NCBI RefSeq assembly: GCF_030503895.2
Contig: NZ_CP129970.2
Span: 186,001 to 250,000 of the forward strand
Origin: Marivirga arenosa
Lineage (GTDB): Bacteria; Bacteroidota; Bacteroidia; Cytophagales; Cyclobacteriaceae
DNA: 64,000 nt
Direction: 5' to 3'
The translations under genes and the position numbers were made by a program. Shown here piece after piece: positions 37,480-46,970 of the stretch (positions are counted from its first letter, which is position 1; every line of letters begins with the position of its first letter). The notes under the pieces are model-generated. The model searched no databases. It worked only from the letters and a program-made list of their open reading frames with translations, and had not been told where the DNA came from.

Positions 37480-38077
37480 GAGTAAATTTCTTTTGGTTCA
37501 TTGTAGATTGAAATTGCTTATCTAAAATCCAGATAAAATAGGGATTGATTTTACCGCAACTTTCAAATGAAAAATTGGCGGTAGAAAGAATTGCAAACAT
37601 TTGGTGATTGTCTTCAATCTCATCATTCAACCAAGTTCGAGTTGCATCCTCTGGTAAAATGATTTTAGGAACATCACCATAAATTTTTAAATCTAGTTGG
37701 TTTGATAGTTCAGTAATAACAGCTGCAGAAACCATATTATCTACTTCTTTTAAAATTATCTCTTCAAAATCAGGATTGTGCTGCAAGCTTTTCATTCTAT
37801 TAATTAATAGTTCTGGAATAGCTTTTGAATCTCTCTCGCTAAAAACTAAATAGCTTTTACCTTTTGCCTCCCCTATTATATCTGTAATCAAGATAGTAGG
37901 ATTTTTAGTCTTCACTATTTTCTTTAATAAATCATCGGACTCACCAAAGAATATTTCGAAATTCTTAACTGAAACATCCTCTCCTGATAAATTCGAAAAT
38001 GATTGACTTGCTTTTTCATATCCTTTGAAAAAAATGCTCTCCGCAATTGCTTTTATGTCTTTACTAATTTTTTCCAT
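37469..38077 (-). CDS. CheC-like chemotaxis phosphatase
   Basis: The CheC/CheX/FliY phosphatase signature E-x2-N-x22-P is present once, at EVDN (about residues 110-113) with the proline of DVPK exactly 22 residues on. The second helix pair of a full CheC is not evident, which is closer to one-site members. Such proteins dephosphorylate CheY-P and can bind CheD. It lies between cheA and the GAF/PAS gene. The usual Asp/Ser four residues before the Glu is Ile here. The family assignment is likely but not certain. Confidence 0.65.
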   Translation of the reverse strand: MEKISKDIKAIAESIFFKGYEKASQSFSNLSGEDVSVKNFEIFFGESDDLLKKIVKTKNPTILITDIIGEAKGKSYLVFSERDSKAIPELLINRMKSLQHNPDFEEIILKEVDNMVSAAVITELSNQLDLKIYGDVPKIILPEDATRTWLNDEIEDNHQMFAILSTANFSFESCGKINPYFIWILDKQFQSTMNQKKFTHAN

Positions 38078-38082
38078 AAATA

Positions 38083-39948
38083 CTAGGCTACAGCAGTAGC
38101 ATTAACGTTAACAGAATGATTAAATAATTTTTGAATGATTTGTGGTATGTTAATAACCAAACAAACTTTTCCATTACCCAGAATGGTAACGCCACTTACA
38201 TAGCGTACAAAATCTACTGGCTTTTTAAGCGGTTTTTCAACTATTTCTTTTTGCTGTAATAATTTATCTACTACTAAGCCTAATTTCTTCCCATTGTATT
38301 GCACTAAAACCACATTCCATTTTGCATCTGATTTTAAGGCATCAACTTTTGCACTTGACTCATTTGGGAAGAATAAGTCACTTAAAAATACAGTTTCAAT
38401 GGTTTGATCTTGATGATTGATCATTAACCTATTTTGAATTTTATATATCTCTTTCCTTTGAAGTGACAGAACAGCATCGGTATAGGTTAATGGTACAGCA
38501 TATTGACTGTGGCCAACCTCAAATAATAAGGTAGATTTAACAGCCATTGATGAAGGCAGTATTAATGAGAAAGTAGTTCCTTTACCCGCTTCAGTTTCTA
38601 CTTTTATATTTCCACCAACTGAATCGATTGCTTTTTTCACCACGTCCATTCCTACACCACGACCAGAAATACTATTAACTGCATCATTGGTTGAAAAGCC
38701 AGGTTCAAAAATGAAAGAAATGATTTCTTCCTTTGACATTTTTTCTAAGGTTGCAGCGTCAACCCAGCCCTTATTTAATACTTTTTGTTTGATTTTATCT
38801 ACATCAACTCCCTTTCCATCATCTTTTATATCAATGATTACGCCTTCGCTTTCATTGCGAGCTGATAAGGTTAATTTTCCTACTATTTCCTTTTTATGCG
38901 CTTTTCGATCCGTTTCTGATTCAATACCATGACCAATTGCGTTTCTTATGAGGTGAATTAAAGAGTCTGAAATAATTTGTAAAATATTTCTATCTATTTC
39001 AGTTTCACTTCCCTCAATAATTAAATCTACTTGCTTTTTCTCAGTTGAAGCAGCATCTCTTACTACTCTGTGAAATTTATTGAATAAAAAGCCAACTTGT
39101 ACAAGTCTTACATCCATTACAGAATATTGTAAATCAGAGGATACTCTTTTTAAGCTATTAAATTCATTTCTTGAAACATTGGCTTCATGGGCTGTGATTA
39201 ATCTATCCCTTTCGATGATTAATTCTCCTACTAAGTTTAATAAATTATCGAGCTTTTCAACGGGCACTTGTACCATGTCTGAAAAACTGATTTTCTTAGT
39301 TTCCTTTTCTTCTTGAATTACCTCAATTTCTTGCTCAAAGACTGGGTCTTTTTTACTTACTTCTTGCTTTTGATTTGCTTCAACTGCTGATCGTAATTCT
39401 TCCAATTTTGCTTCCTCATTTTGCTGCTTTTCAACAGCTTTACTCTTTGTAGCTTTTGGCTTAGCGGTTGACTTCTTTGCTTTGGTTTTTTTTGCTGGTT
39501 TTTCTTTGTCCTCAACTTCTTTTACAGATGCTGTTTCTGCATAGGATTCTTGCTTTTTACTGTTTTCAACAATAACCTCAAGCTTACGCTGGATTCCTCT
39601 ATAACGAACATTAAGGCTGTCATCAGAAAGAGATTGAACAAGTTCTTTTAGAGTATCAACCGCTTTGAATAAAGTAGAAAAAATTTCACTTTCTATATTA
39701 ATGTTGGCTTGTTTGATCTCCGAAAATAAATCCTCCAGCGCATGAGAAAATTTAGATATCAATTCAAACCCCATTCCAGCTGCATTACCTTTTAAGGTAT
39801 GCGTAATTCTGAAGATTGAATCAATCGTTTTCTGATCCTTAGGTGATTTTTCTAATTGTGTAAGTAGTGTTTCCAACTCCTCCACGCTTGAATCAGCCTC
39901 TGAGATAAATAACTTTTTATATTCTTGTTCCTTATTTGACATAGCCAT
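38083..39948 (-). CDS. cheA: chemotaxis histidine kinase
   Basis: Domains in order: P1 phosphotransfer with His50 in ITHTLKGNA; a low-complexity Lys/Ala/Glu linker (about residues 130-215) in place of a recognisable P2 CheY/CheB-binding domain; P3 dimerisation; P4 kinase with HLIRNAIGHGIE, DDGKGVD and GRGVGMDVV; and P5 CheW-like (about 465-610). It phosphorylates CheY and CheB. The 621-aa length fits a P2-poor CheA. The coding is continuous with the rest of the operon, 5-6 bases from each neighbour. Confidence 0.95.
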   Translation of the reverse strand: MAMSNKEQEYKKLFISEADSSVEELETLLTQLEKSPKDQKTIDSIFRITHTLKGNAAGMGFELISKFSHALEDLFSEIKQANINIESEIFSTLFKAVDTLKELVQSLSDDSLNVRYRGIQRKLEVIVENSKKQESYAETASVKEVEDKEKPAKKTKAKKSTAKPKATKSKAVEKQQNEEAKLEELRSAVEANQKQEVSKKDPVFEQEIEVIQEEKETKKISFSDMVQVPVEKLDNLLNLVGELIIERDRLITAHEANVSRNEFNSLKRVSSDLQYSVMDVRLVQVGFLFNKFHRVVRDAASTEKKQVDLIIEGSETEIDRNILQIISDSLIHLIRNAIGHGIESETDRKAHKKEIVGKLTLSARNESEGVIIDIKDDGKGVDVDKIKQKVLNKGWVDAATLEKMSKEEIISFIFEPGFSTNDAVNSISGRGVGMDVVKKAIDSVGGNIKVETEAGKGTTFSLILPSSMAVKSTLLFEVGHSQYAVPLTYTDAVLSLQRKEIYKIQNRLMINHQDQTIETVFLSDLFFPNESSAKVDALKSDAKWNVVLVQYNGKKLGLVVDKLLQQKEIVEKPLKKPVDFVRYVSGVTILGNGKVCLVINIPQIIQKLFNHSVNVNATAVA

Positions 39949-39954
39949 AATATT

Positions 39955-40992
39955 CTATAAACAGCTTACAATGTAACCTCCCAATTGATTCAAAGGCACC
40001 AATCGATCTGTAGCGCCAGAATCAAAAGCACTTTTTGGCATACCATATACAACTGAGGTATCTTCATCTTGAGCAATTGTAATCCCACCTTTTGCTTTTA
40101 CTTTTTTCAAACCTTCAGTACCATCTCTTCCCATTCCTGTCAAAATGAGACCGATCATTTTATTTCCGTATATTTCAGATGCAGATTCCAAAAGACAATC
40201 AATTGAGGGATTATTGAATTCTGTATACACCTTATCCGTAAAATTCACTATAACAGCTCCAGAATGCGGGTTTTTTCTTAACCTCATATTAGCATGACCT
40301 GGTGCTATATATATGTAACCTGACTTAATTTCTTCACCTGACTCTGCAACTTTCACATGTAAATCGGATAGCGTATCTAATCTTTTAGCAAAAGAAGTGA
40401 TAAAACTATCAGGCATATGCTGCGCAATAATAACAGGTAAAATCAGGTTATTAGGCAGTTGCTTTAGTAAGGTTTCGATTGCCCCTGGGCCTCCAGTAGA
40501 AGCCCCAATTACAATAGCAGAATAAGCAGCCGAACCATTAAATGCATGACTGTGATTATTCTTCTTAACTTTAATTTTCTTTATTTTCGATTCAGCCGCA
40601 GCCTTTACCAATTTTGTTAAAGGATAATTTTTCGCCTTTATTGAATTGGTTATATCATCTTTAGGCTTATCTAAGAAATCAAATGCCCCTTTTTGTAAAG
40701 CATCAAATACCAATCCGTCATTTTTTTCAAGAGAACTCAATAAAATAACAGGAGTTGGGCTTTCCTTCATCACCTTTTCAACCAAATAAACACCATCATA
40801 GTCTGGCATAATCATATCAGATATAATTACATCTGGTTCGAGTAATCTTGCTTTTTCTACTCCTTCCTTTCCATTTTTAGCAGTTCCTACCAATTCAATT
40901 GAAGGATCTGATTTTAAAATGTCAGAAAGTAGGATTCTCATCAGAGCAGAATCTTCTACGATTAGTGTCGATATGGTTTTGGCATTGGTCAT
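39955..40992 (-). CDS. cheB: chemotaxis methylesterase/deamidase
   Basis: The receiver domain has Asp59 as the phosphorylation site (VIISDMIMPDYDG). The CheB catalytic domain has Ser in IGASTGGPGA, His in AQHMPDSF and Asp in LTGMGRDGTEG. It removes methyl groups from receptors and is activated by CheA. The 345-aa length is normal. It shares one base with cheY upstream (start at 40992 and stop at 40992). Confidence 0.95.
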   Translation of the reverse strand: MTNAKTISTLIVEDSALMRILLSDILKSDPSIELVGTAKNGKEGVEKARLLEPDVIISDMIMPDYDGVYLVEKVMKESPTPVILLSSLEKNDGLVFDALQKGAFDFLDKPKDDITNSIKAKNYPLTKLVKAAAESKIKKIKVKKNNHSHAFNGSAAYSAIVIGASTGGPGAIETLLKQLPNNLILPVIIAQHMPDSFITSFAKRLDTLSDLHVKVAESGEEIKSGYIYIAPGHANMRLRKNPHSGAVIVNFTDKVYTEFNNPSIDCLLESASEIYGNKMIGLILTGMGRDGTEGLKKVKAKGGITIAQDEDTSVVYGMPKSAFDSGATDRLVPLNQLGGYIVSCL

Positions 40993-41345
40993 TATTTAGA
41001 AAGTGCCTGAACCAATTGCTCAGAAGTAAACGGCTTTACGATGTAATCTTCAGCTCCTAATCCCATACCTTCTTCAATCACTGAATCCTGCCCAACTGCA
41101 CTGATCATAAATACCTTTGATGGTAGACCTTCATCTTTATAAACTTTTAGAATATCAGTGCCAATCATGTCTGGCAAAATATTATCTAAAGTGATAATGT
41201 CTGGTTGTAACTCAAAGGCTAAATCTATAGCTTCTTCGCCATTAGCTGCTTGGCCAACGATTTCATATCCACCTTCTTCAAGTGCGTCTTTTATAAGTGT
41301 TCGCATATAAAGCGAATCATCTACGATTAAAACTTTCTTTCCCAT
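40992..41345 (-). CDS. cheY: single-domain response regulator CheY
   Basis: A bare receiver of 117 aa with acidic pocket VDDS, phosphoacceptor Asp54 in TLDNILPD, and the conserved Lys in DYIVKPF. In flagellated bacteria CheY binds FliM. Here no flagellar gene is seen, so the target is probably the gliding machinery or another regulator (inference). Confidence 0.9.
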   Translation of the reverse strand: MGKKVLIVDDSLYMRTLIKDALEEGGYEIVGQAANGEEAIDLAFELQPDIITLDNILPDMIGTDILKVYKDEGLPSKVFMISAVGQDSVIEEGMGLGAEDYIVKPFTSEQLVQALSK

Positions 41346-41356
41346 TTTACTATTCT

Positions 41357-41815
41357 TTAAATCGCGTATTTTAAATTTTGTGAGGAAACACTAAGGTTCC
41401 CATTTATTGTATTAAATCGAGCAGTTCTACTTTTACTACCGCCTGTATCTTGCCCTGCTAAGTAGATTTTATTGTCTAAAATCAACTTTTTCAGTGCTTT
41501 AACATTATTTTCTCCTGTTTTGAAGCCAGTATTAAATAGATTCGCCCCTCCTACTATTTTTGCCCTTAATGCATTTTTATTACCTCCTATTTTTTCTATT
41601 TCTTCAATAATCTTTTCAAAGGCTGTTTTTGCATTATAAGTCGTGTGCTTTTCTAATTCATCTGAAAGAACTACATGAGCCGCTCCTGATATTTTATTTA
41701 CTCTATCGTAGATGAAAAGTCCAACACATGATCCTAATCCATAACACGCAATGTTGGTAGGCTCATTTGTGACAATCATGTCACCTAAATTCAATGCATG
41801 CTCAAACAGTTTCAT
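41357..41815 (-). CDS. cheD: chemoreceptor glutamine deamidase
   Basis: A CheD fold of 152 aa with catalytic Cys30 in YGLGSCVGLFIYD and His47 in SGAAHVVLSD, spaced 17 residues as in the Thermotoga enzyme. CheD deamidates receptor glutamines and, by binding CheC, links deamidation to CheY-P level. The CheC-like gene in the same operon supports this partnership. It overlaps cheW by 14 bases. Confidence 0.9.
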   Translation of the reverse strand: MKLFEHALNLGDMIVTNEPTNIACYGLGSCVGLFIYDRVNKISGAAHVVLSDELEKHTTYNAKTAFEKIIEEIEKIGGNKNALRAKIVGGANLFNTGFKTGENNVKALKKLILDNKIYLAGQDTGGSKSRTARFNTINGNLSVSSQNLKYAI

Positions 41816-42317
41816 GAACTTTATTATTTTTAAATACTGTATTTAATTCATTCTCTGACATAGTCTTGAAAACATCCAACATGATGATTAATCTGTCTTC
41901 CAGCTTTACTATACCCTTTATGTATGACTGCTCAGCTCCACCATCTTGTATAATGTTAGCTGAATCTTCTATATGAGATTTCTTAACATTTAATGTATTA
42001 GGTAGCTCTCTCACCAATACTCCCATTTTAATTTGATCACTTTCCACTACTAGTGTATAATTATTTGCATTGGAATCATTCTCTCCTTTCAATCCAAACT
42101 TCTCTTCTAAATCAACTACAGCAATAATATTCCCTCTGATATTGGCCACTCCTTTCACATAAGGAGGAGTTTGTGGCAAGCGAGTAATATGCGGAGTAGG
42201 TACAACTTCTTTGATTTGACCTATCTGCAATCCGTATTCTTCATCACCTAATCGAAATATAATTAGCTGAGATTTTTGCTCGTTTTCTGTTATCTTTTGT
42301 TCCTTTACAGCTTCCAT
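41802..42317 (-). CDS. cheW: chemotaxis coupling protein
   Basis: An SH3-like CheW domain of 171 aa: IIFRLGDEEYGLQIGQIKEVV, the loop ITRLPQTPPYVKGVANIRG with the receptor/CheA-binding surface, and VDLEEKFGL. It bridges receptors and CheA. It sits one base from the receptor gene and overlaps cheD. Confidence 0.93.
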   Translation of the reverse strand: MEAVKEQKITENEQKSQLIIFRLGDEEYGLQIGQIKEVVPTPHITRLPQTPPYVKGVANIRGNIIAVVDLEEKFGLKGENDSNANNYTLVVESDQIKMGVLVRELPNTLNVKKSHIEDSANIIQDGGAEQSYIKGIVKLEDRLIIMLDVFKTMSENELNTVFKNNKVHETV

Positions 42318-42318
42318 A

Positions 42319-44247
42319 TTATGCTTTAGTTAAAGTGAATTTTTTGATTCCTGCTTTCAACTCTTCAGCAATTTGACTTAGCTGATTACTAGCATCTGTT
42401 ACTTCAACCATACCTGCATTCAACTCCTGAGATGAGCTTGCCACCTGTTGAGTTCCGGCAGCTGTTTCTTCAGCCACTACTACTATTTGTTCAATATTTT
42501 TCACAACTGCTTCAATCGCTTCCTTTTGACCATTTGAAGCTGTTAAAATCTCTTTTGAATGTTGGAAAGTTGTATCGCTTGAGCCTGCAATCTCAACAAA
42601 TATATTTTCAGCATCTTTAGTAGCATTGCCGCCTTCCTTTACACTAGTCTGCATACTTTCTATTGCTTTGCTTGCTGAAACTGTATCTTTCTGAACATCA
42701 CTGATTATTTTTTCAATATCAACGGCAGATTTTCTTGAATCCTCAGCTAATTTTCTAATCTCCTCAGCTACAACCGCAAAACCTCTACCTGCATCCCCAG
42801 CTCTTGCTGCTTCAATAGCTGCATTTAGTGCCAGTAAATTAGTTTGAGATGCGATATCCGTGATAACATTTAAAGTTCTAGCAATTTCTTCAGCTCTCTC
42901 AGTTAGAATGGCAATTGATTCAGAAGTTTTAATTGCAGAGCTATCAATACCCGTCATATTCTGAACTAAATTCTTGATGATTTTTAGGCCTTCTTCGGAT
43001 CGTTTTTGACCATCCTCAGCAGTTTTCTTAATGAAGTCTGCTTTCCCTTGCATTTCCTCAGAAGATTTTAATACACCCTCAACTAATTTCGAAGATTCAT
43101 CTGTTCTTAATGCCTGATCTTGAGCGCCTTTTGCCATTTGAGAAATAGCAGAAGCTACCTCGTTTGAACTATTTTTAATCCCTTCACTTCTTTTTAATAG
43201 ATTTCCAGAAGAAGTTGAGACAACTTCAGCACCATTATTTATATTATTTAAAACCTCATTTAAATTATCTAATGCTCCATTTACTTCTGCTGCTACATCA
43301 GAATCATTTTCTACTCTTTGTGTAAGATCACCTTTAGCCATAGCTCTAATCACCTCAATTACAGCCGATTGCTCTTCCATTGCTTTTTGGATTTCCTGCT
43401 CCTTGAGTTTTTGTTCAGTAATATCATATCTTACTCCAATATATTTAGCTGGCTTTCCGTTTGGCCCCATTACTGGTGCAATGATGGCATCCACATAGTA
43501 AGGATCCCCATTTTTCTTTTTGTTCTTAATTTCACCCCTGAAGATTCTACCTCTACCAATAGTAGCCCACATTTCTTTAAATATTGATTTTGGTGAGTCT
43601 GGATGTCTAAACATACTATGTGGCTGTCCCATACATTCTTCGCGAGTATATCCTGTGACCTCGCAAAGCTTATCATTTACATAAATCACATTACCTTTCA
43701 AATCTGATTCAGAAACCAAACAAGCCACATTAATCTGATCCATTCTGGTTTGAAGTTCAGTTTTGATTTGCTCGTATTCCTTAGCAGTTTCAATAGCATC
43801 TAATTCAGCATTTTTCTTTTCTGTAATATCAAACGCATATTTAATAACCTTTACAATTTTACCCTTATCATCTGGAACAGGTGTGTAAGATGCCTGTAAC
43901 CATAGCACATTTCCTTGCTTATCAAATCTTTTAAATTCTCCACTTTGAGCGTTTCCAGCTGCTAGTGACTTCCAGAAATTTTTGTATTCAGCACTTTCTG
44001 CATAATCATGATCTACAAAGATGCTATGGTGCTCACCCTTGACTTCATTAATTGAATAGCCCACAGCCTCTAAAAATTGATCGTTTGCCCAAAGAATATT
44101 TCCTTTAGGATCGAATTCAATTGATGCAAATGAATTATTAACTGCTGCGATGTGATTCTCTAAATCTTGTCCATTTGACTGGGACCTTAAAGATTCCCCT
44201 GATTTAGTCTTAATATTTTCTTCAAGTTTAGTGGCTGCTTTTACCAT
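42319..44247 (-). CDS. soluble methyl-accepting chemotaxis protein with two PAS domains
   Basis: There is no signal peptide or membrane helix. Two PAS/PAC modules (about residues 30-145 and 170-285) precede a HAMP-like stretch ([16 protein letters not shown]) and a full MCP signalling domain with the hairpin tip [16 protein letters not shown]. The receptor is therefore cytosolic and probably senses redox, oxygen or an internal metabolite. It is the first gene of the chemotaxis operon, with a candidate promoter 25 bases upstream. Confidence 0.92.
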   Translation of the reverse strand: MVKAATKLEENIKTKSGESLRSQSNGQDLENHIAAVNNSFASIEFDPKGNILWANDQFLEAVGYSINEVKGEHHSIFVDHDYAESAEYKNFWKSLAAGNAQSGEFKRFDKQGNVLWLQASYTPVPDDKGKIVKVIKYAFDITEKKNAELDAIETAKEYEQIKTELQTRMDQINVACLVSESDLKGNVIYVNDKLCEVTGYTREECMGQPHSMFRHPDSPKSIFKEMWATIGRGRIFRGEIKNKKKNGDPYYVDAIIAPVMGPNGKPAKYIGVRYDITEQKLKEQEIQKAMEEQSAVIEVIRAMAKGDLTQRVENDSDVAAEVNGALDNLNEVLNNINNGAEVVSTSSGNLLKRSEGIKNSSNEVASAISQMAKGAQDQALRTDESSKLVEGVLKSSEEMQGKADFIKKTAEDGQKRSEEGLKIIKNLVQNMTGIDSSAIKTSESIAILTERAEEIARTLNVITDIASQTNLLALNAAIEAARAGDAGRGFAVVAEEIRKLAEDSRKSAVDIEKIISDVQKDTVSASKAIESMQTSVKEGGNATKDAENIFVEIAGSSDTTFQHSKEILTASNGQKEAIEAVVKNIEQIVVVAEETAAGTQQVASSSQELNAGMVEVTDASNQLSQIAEELKAGIKKFTLTKA

Positions 44248-44271
44248 GACATTTAAGTTTTAATGATAATG

Positions 44272-44301
44272 TAAAAGTACAGCGGGTAGAATTGTAATCA
44301 A
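44272..44301 (-). promoter_or_regulatory. candidate promoter of the chemotaxis operon
   Basis: On the reverse strand TTG (44299-44301) is followed by 19 bases and TACTTTTA (44272-44279), one mismatch from TAnnTTTG. It is 25 bases upstream of the MCP start codon. Confidence 0.45.
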
Positions 44302-44307
44302 TCAATA

Positions 44308-44363
44308 TTAATATGTATTTTACCATGGTTAGAATTACATATTTTTTAATACGTATTTTTACC
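44308..44363. repeat. two near-identical direct repeats in the divergent regulatory region
   Basis: The 17-bp repeat TTAATATGTATTTTACC at 44308-44324 recurs as TTAATACGTATTTTTACC at 44346-44363, differing by one substitution and one extra T. The copies are 38 bp apart and lie just upstream of the chemotaxis promoter and 140-190 bases before the receiver-kinase gene. They may be binding sites for a regulator. Confidence 0.45.
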
Positions 44364-44500
44364 TATAGTATATCTCCCAGTTCATTAAACATCGATTTCT
44401 AAGATTTTATCGAACCATAAAAATTAAAATTTGTATGGTAGAATTTAAGAATTTCACTATTATTATAATCCTAATATTTAATTGTATTTAATAAATCAGT

Positions 44501-45901
44501 ATGCGGAAAAGCATTTTAATAGTTGAAGATTCAACAATTGTAAGTATGCACTTAAAACAGGTGCTACTTAAAGCAAACTATGAAGTGCTCAATATTCTAA
44601 CATCAGGAGAAGATGCCATTGAATTCATAAAGGATCATGATCCTTCCTTAGTAATAATGGATGTAATGATTGAAGGCAAATATGATGGGATTGAAACTTC
44701 TATTGAAATAAATAAAATTAAGGATGTTCCCGTTATTTATCTTACAGCCTTAAATGATAAAAAAACAATTGATAGGGCTAAATTAACTTTTCCTACAACA
44801 TTTCTAAGTAAACCATTTGCAGAATCTGAATTATTAAGCAATGTTGAGCTTAGTCTCTATAAGCATGAGGCTGATCTGCAAAAAAAGGAATCACAAAAAT
44901 TACTCTCCACTATTTTAGGTAATATAAAAAGTTGCTTGATTGTAATTGATTCAAATTTCAATATAAAATATGCTAATGAATTCATGACCCAACTATTGGG
45001 AATTGAACATGACGAAATCTTAAAATTAAAAATTGGGAATGATCTAAAAGTACTTGATCAAAATGAGGAACCATTATCAATTACTAAATTAAATGATCAG
45101 TTAAAAAATGAATTGATTAATCAAGATATTTTATTCCTGATCTTTAATGATAAAAAGTTACCCATTAATAATATTACACTCACAAATGCTAAATTCTATA
45201 ATGAAGAAACAGAGCAGTTTTTAGTTGTTTTCAATGATGCAAGGGAAAGTTATGATAAACTATTAAAAGAGAAAGCCGAGAAAAGTCTAAAATTGGCTGC
45301 TCAAATTGAGGGCGCTGAAAAAGAGAGAGTTAGAGTCAGTAGAGAATTACATGATGGCTTAGGTCAAATGCTTAATGTAATTAAAATGAATATAAAAACA
45401 CTTATTGACAATCCAGATGCAAAAAGTAAATTGATAGAATTAATTAACGCTTCAATTGAGGAATCTCATAAAATATCTGAAAATTTAATGCCTTCTAAAC
45501 TCCAGATTTTTGATTTAAAAACTAGTTTGGAAAATATATGCGAAGAATACAATTCACTCTCCTTGCATGTTCAATTTTCCAATAATTTAGAAGAAGGTGA
45601 TTTAGATGATAAAAAGATTAATCTTTTTCGCATTGTACAAGAAGCCTTAAATAATATTTACAAGCACGCTCAGGCTAAAAATGTGTCCATACAACTTTAC
45701 CGTAGAGAAAAAGGGATTCACTTAACCATTGAAGATGACGGAATAGGCTTTGATGCAAATCAAATTAACTCTAAAGATAATTTGAATAAAAGTCATGGTT
45801 TATTAAATATGATTGACCGTGTAAAATCTATGGAAGGCGAAATTGATATTGATAGTAATGCAAAATTCGGAACCAATATCATCATTCACATTAAAAACTA
45901 A
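44501..45901 (+). CDS. receiver-PAS-histidine kinase (NarX/DesK-type kinase core)
   Basis: An N-terminal receiver domain with phosphoacceptor Asp54 (VIMDVMIEG) is followed by a PAS-like domain (about residues 130-250) and a HisKA_3 dimerisation domain with the phosphoacceptor in VSRELHDGLGQ, then HATPase_c (NNIYKHAQAKN, DDGIGFD). No membrane helix is present, so it is cytosolic. HisKA_3 kinases pair with NarL/LuxR-type regulators; one starts 5 bases downstream. The N-terminal receiver suggests input from another kinase, perhaps CheA (inference). Confidence 0.88.
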   Translation: MRKSILIVEDSTIVSMHLKQVLLKANYEVLNILTSGEDAIEFIKDHDPSLVIMDVMIEGKYDGIETSIEINKIKDVPVIYLTALNDKKTIDRAKLTFPTTFLSKPFAESELLSNVELSLYKHEADLQKKESQKLLSTILGNIKSCLIVIDSNFNIKYANEFMTQLLGIEHDEILKLKIGNDLKVLDQNEEPLSITKLNDQLKNELINQDILFLIFNDKKLPINNITLTNAKFYNEETEQFLVVFNDARESYDKLLKEKAEKSLKLAAQIEGAEKERVRVSRELHDGLGQMLNVIKMNIKTLIDNPDAKSKLIELINASIEESHKISENLMPSKLQIFDLKTSLENICEEYNSLSLHVQFSNNLEEGDLDDKKINLFRIVQEALNNIYKHAQAKNVSIQLYRREKGIHLTIEDDGIGFDANQINSKDNLNKSHGLLNMIDRVKSMEGEIDIDSNAKFGTNIIIHIKN

Positions 45902-45906
45902 ATCTT

Positions 45907-46563
45907 ATGCTTAAAATATTACTTGCAGATGATCATCAATTAGTACGAAATGGAATAAAAATGTTTTTAGAATCCGAAAAAGACTTTGAAGTTATTGCCG
46001 AGGCAAAAACGGGTTCTGAAGCCATTCAAAAAAATAAGGAGCTAAAACCAGATTTAGTATTATTAGATATCTCAATGCCTGATAAAAATGGCTTGGAAGC
46101 CGCTCCGGAAATACTAACAACTGAGCATAAGCCAAAAGTAATAATGCTGAGCATGTATTTGGATGAACAGTACATCAATTCTTGCATGGAAGCAGGTGTT
46201 AATGGATACATTCATAAAGGTGCTGATCAAGAAGAGCTTATTGATGGTGTTAAAAAAGTAATGGAAGGCATAAGCTTTTACAGTAAGGATGTAAGAGATG
46301 TAATGGTCAATAATTATATCACCAGTCTCAAAAGGAAAAAGAAACAATTAGCTCAGCCTAAAATAAGCCTAACAAAAAGAGAATTAGAAGTTGTAAAACT
46401 CATTATGAAAGGATATACCAGTAACCAAATTGCTGAAGAATTATTCATTAGCAATAGAACAGTGGATACTCACCGAGCTAACTTAATGCAAAAGCTTGAT
46501 GTTAAAAATTCAATTGAATTGATTAATAAAGTAACTGAAGAAAATCTTCTTGAATCGGATTAA
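45907..46563 (+). CDS. NarL/FixJ-type response regulator
   Basis: The receiver (residues 1-120, Asp54 in LVLLDISMPD) is joined to a LuxR-type helix-turn-helix (about 150-210: LTKRELEVVKLIMKGYTSNQIAEELFIS). The DNA-binding domain typically activates target promoters after phosphorylation. The partner is the adjacent receiver-PAS-kinase. Target genes are unknown. Confidence 0.92.
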   Translation: MLKILLADDHQLVRNGIKMFLESEKDFEVIAEAKTGSEAIQKNKELKPDLVLLDISMPDKNGLEAAPEILTTEHKPKVIMLSMYLDEQYINSCMEAGVNGYIHKGADQEELIDGVKKVMEGISFYSKDVRDVMVNNYITSLKRKKKQLAQPKISLTKRELEVVKLIMKGYTSNQIAEELFISNRTVDTHRANLMQKLDVKNSIELINKVTEENLLESD

Positions 46564-46627
46564 GATACTAGACAACTCTTTTGGAATGTAATCGATATAC
46601 TAGCTAACACTAAATGCTATCAAAGTC

Positions 46628-46888
46628 TTGAAGGAAGCAAAGAAAAAGCAAAATCTTATATTTATCTGCACAGGAAAAGATTGTAAAAAGAAAGACTGTG
46701 AAGTATTAAAATCAGATTTAAAAAAAACAATTAAGGACTCATCAATAAAAAACACTAGACTAGTCAAGACTAAATGCATGGATTATTGTAAGCTTGGTCC
46801 AAATGTAGCAATCAATAATTCTATATATCATGATTGTCATAGTAAAGACATTCCCACTCTAATAGAAAAGCTAGCGAATAATTCATAA
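46628..46888 (+). CDS. (2Fe-2S) thioredoxin-like ferredoxin
   Basis: A small 86-aa protein with four cysteines spaced as in the thioredoxin-like 2Fe-2S ferredoxins: CTGKDCKKKDC near the N terminus and KCMDYCKLGPNV. The frame has no ATG after its upstream stop at 46601-46603, so the TTG at 46628 is the probable start. It may carry electrons. No clear partner is adjacent. Confidence 0.72.
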   Translation: MKEAKKKQNLIFICTGKDCKKKDCEVLKSDLKKTIKDSSIKNTRLVKTKCMDYCKLGPNVAINNSIYHDCHSKDIPTLIEKLANNS

Positions 46889-46944
46889 GTAAAACCTATC
46901 CTCTAATAAATGAGTTATTCTTATCTATTTAAATGTAACTACAT

Positions 46945-46952
46945 TAAATTTG
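46945..46952 (+). promoter_or_regulatory. -7 promoter box of the MFS gene
   Basis: TAAATTTG matches TAnnTTTG, 18 bases before the ATG at 46971. The TTG at 46950 falls inside this box, supporting the ATG as the true start. Confidence 0.45.
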
Positions 46953-46970
46953 CATTTTAATAAAATAGCT

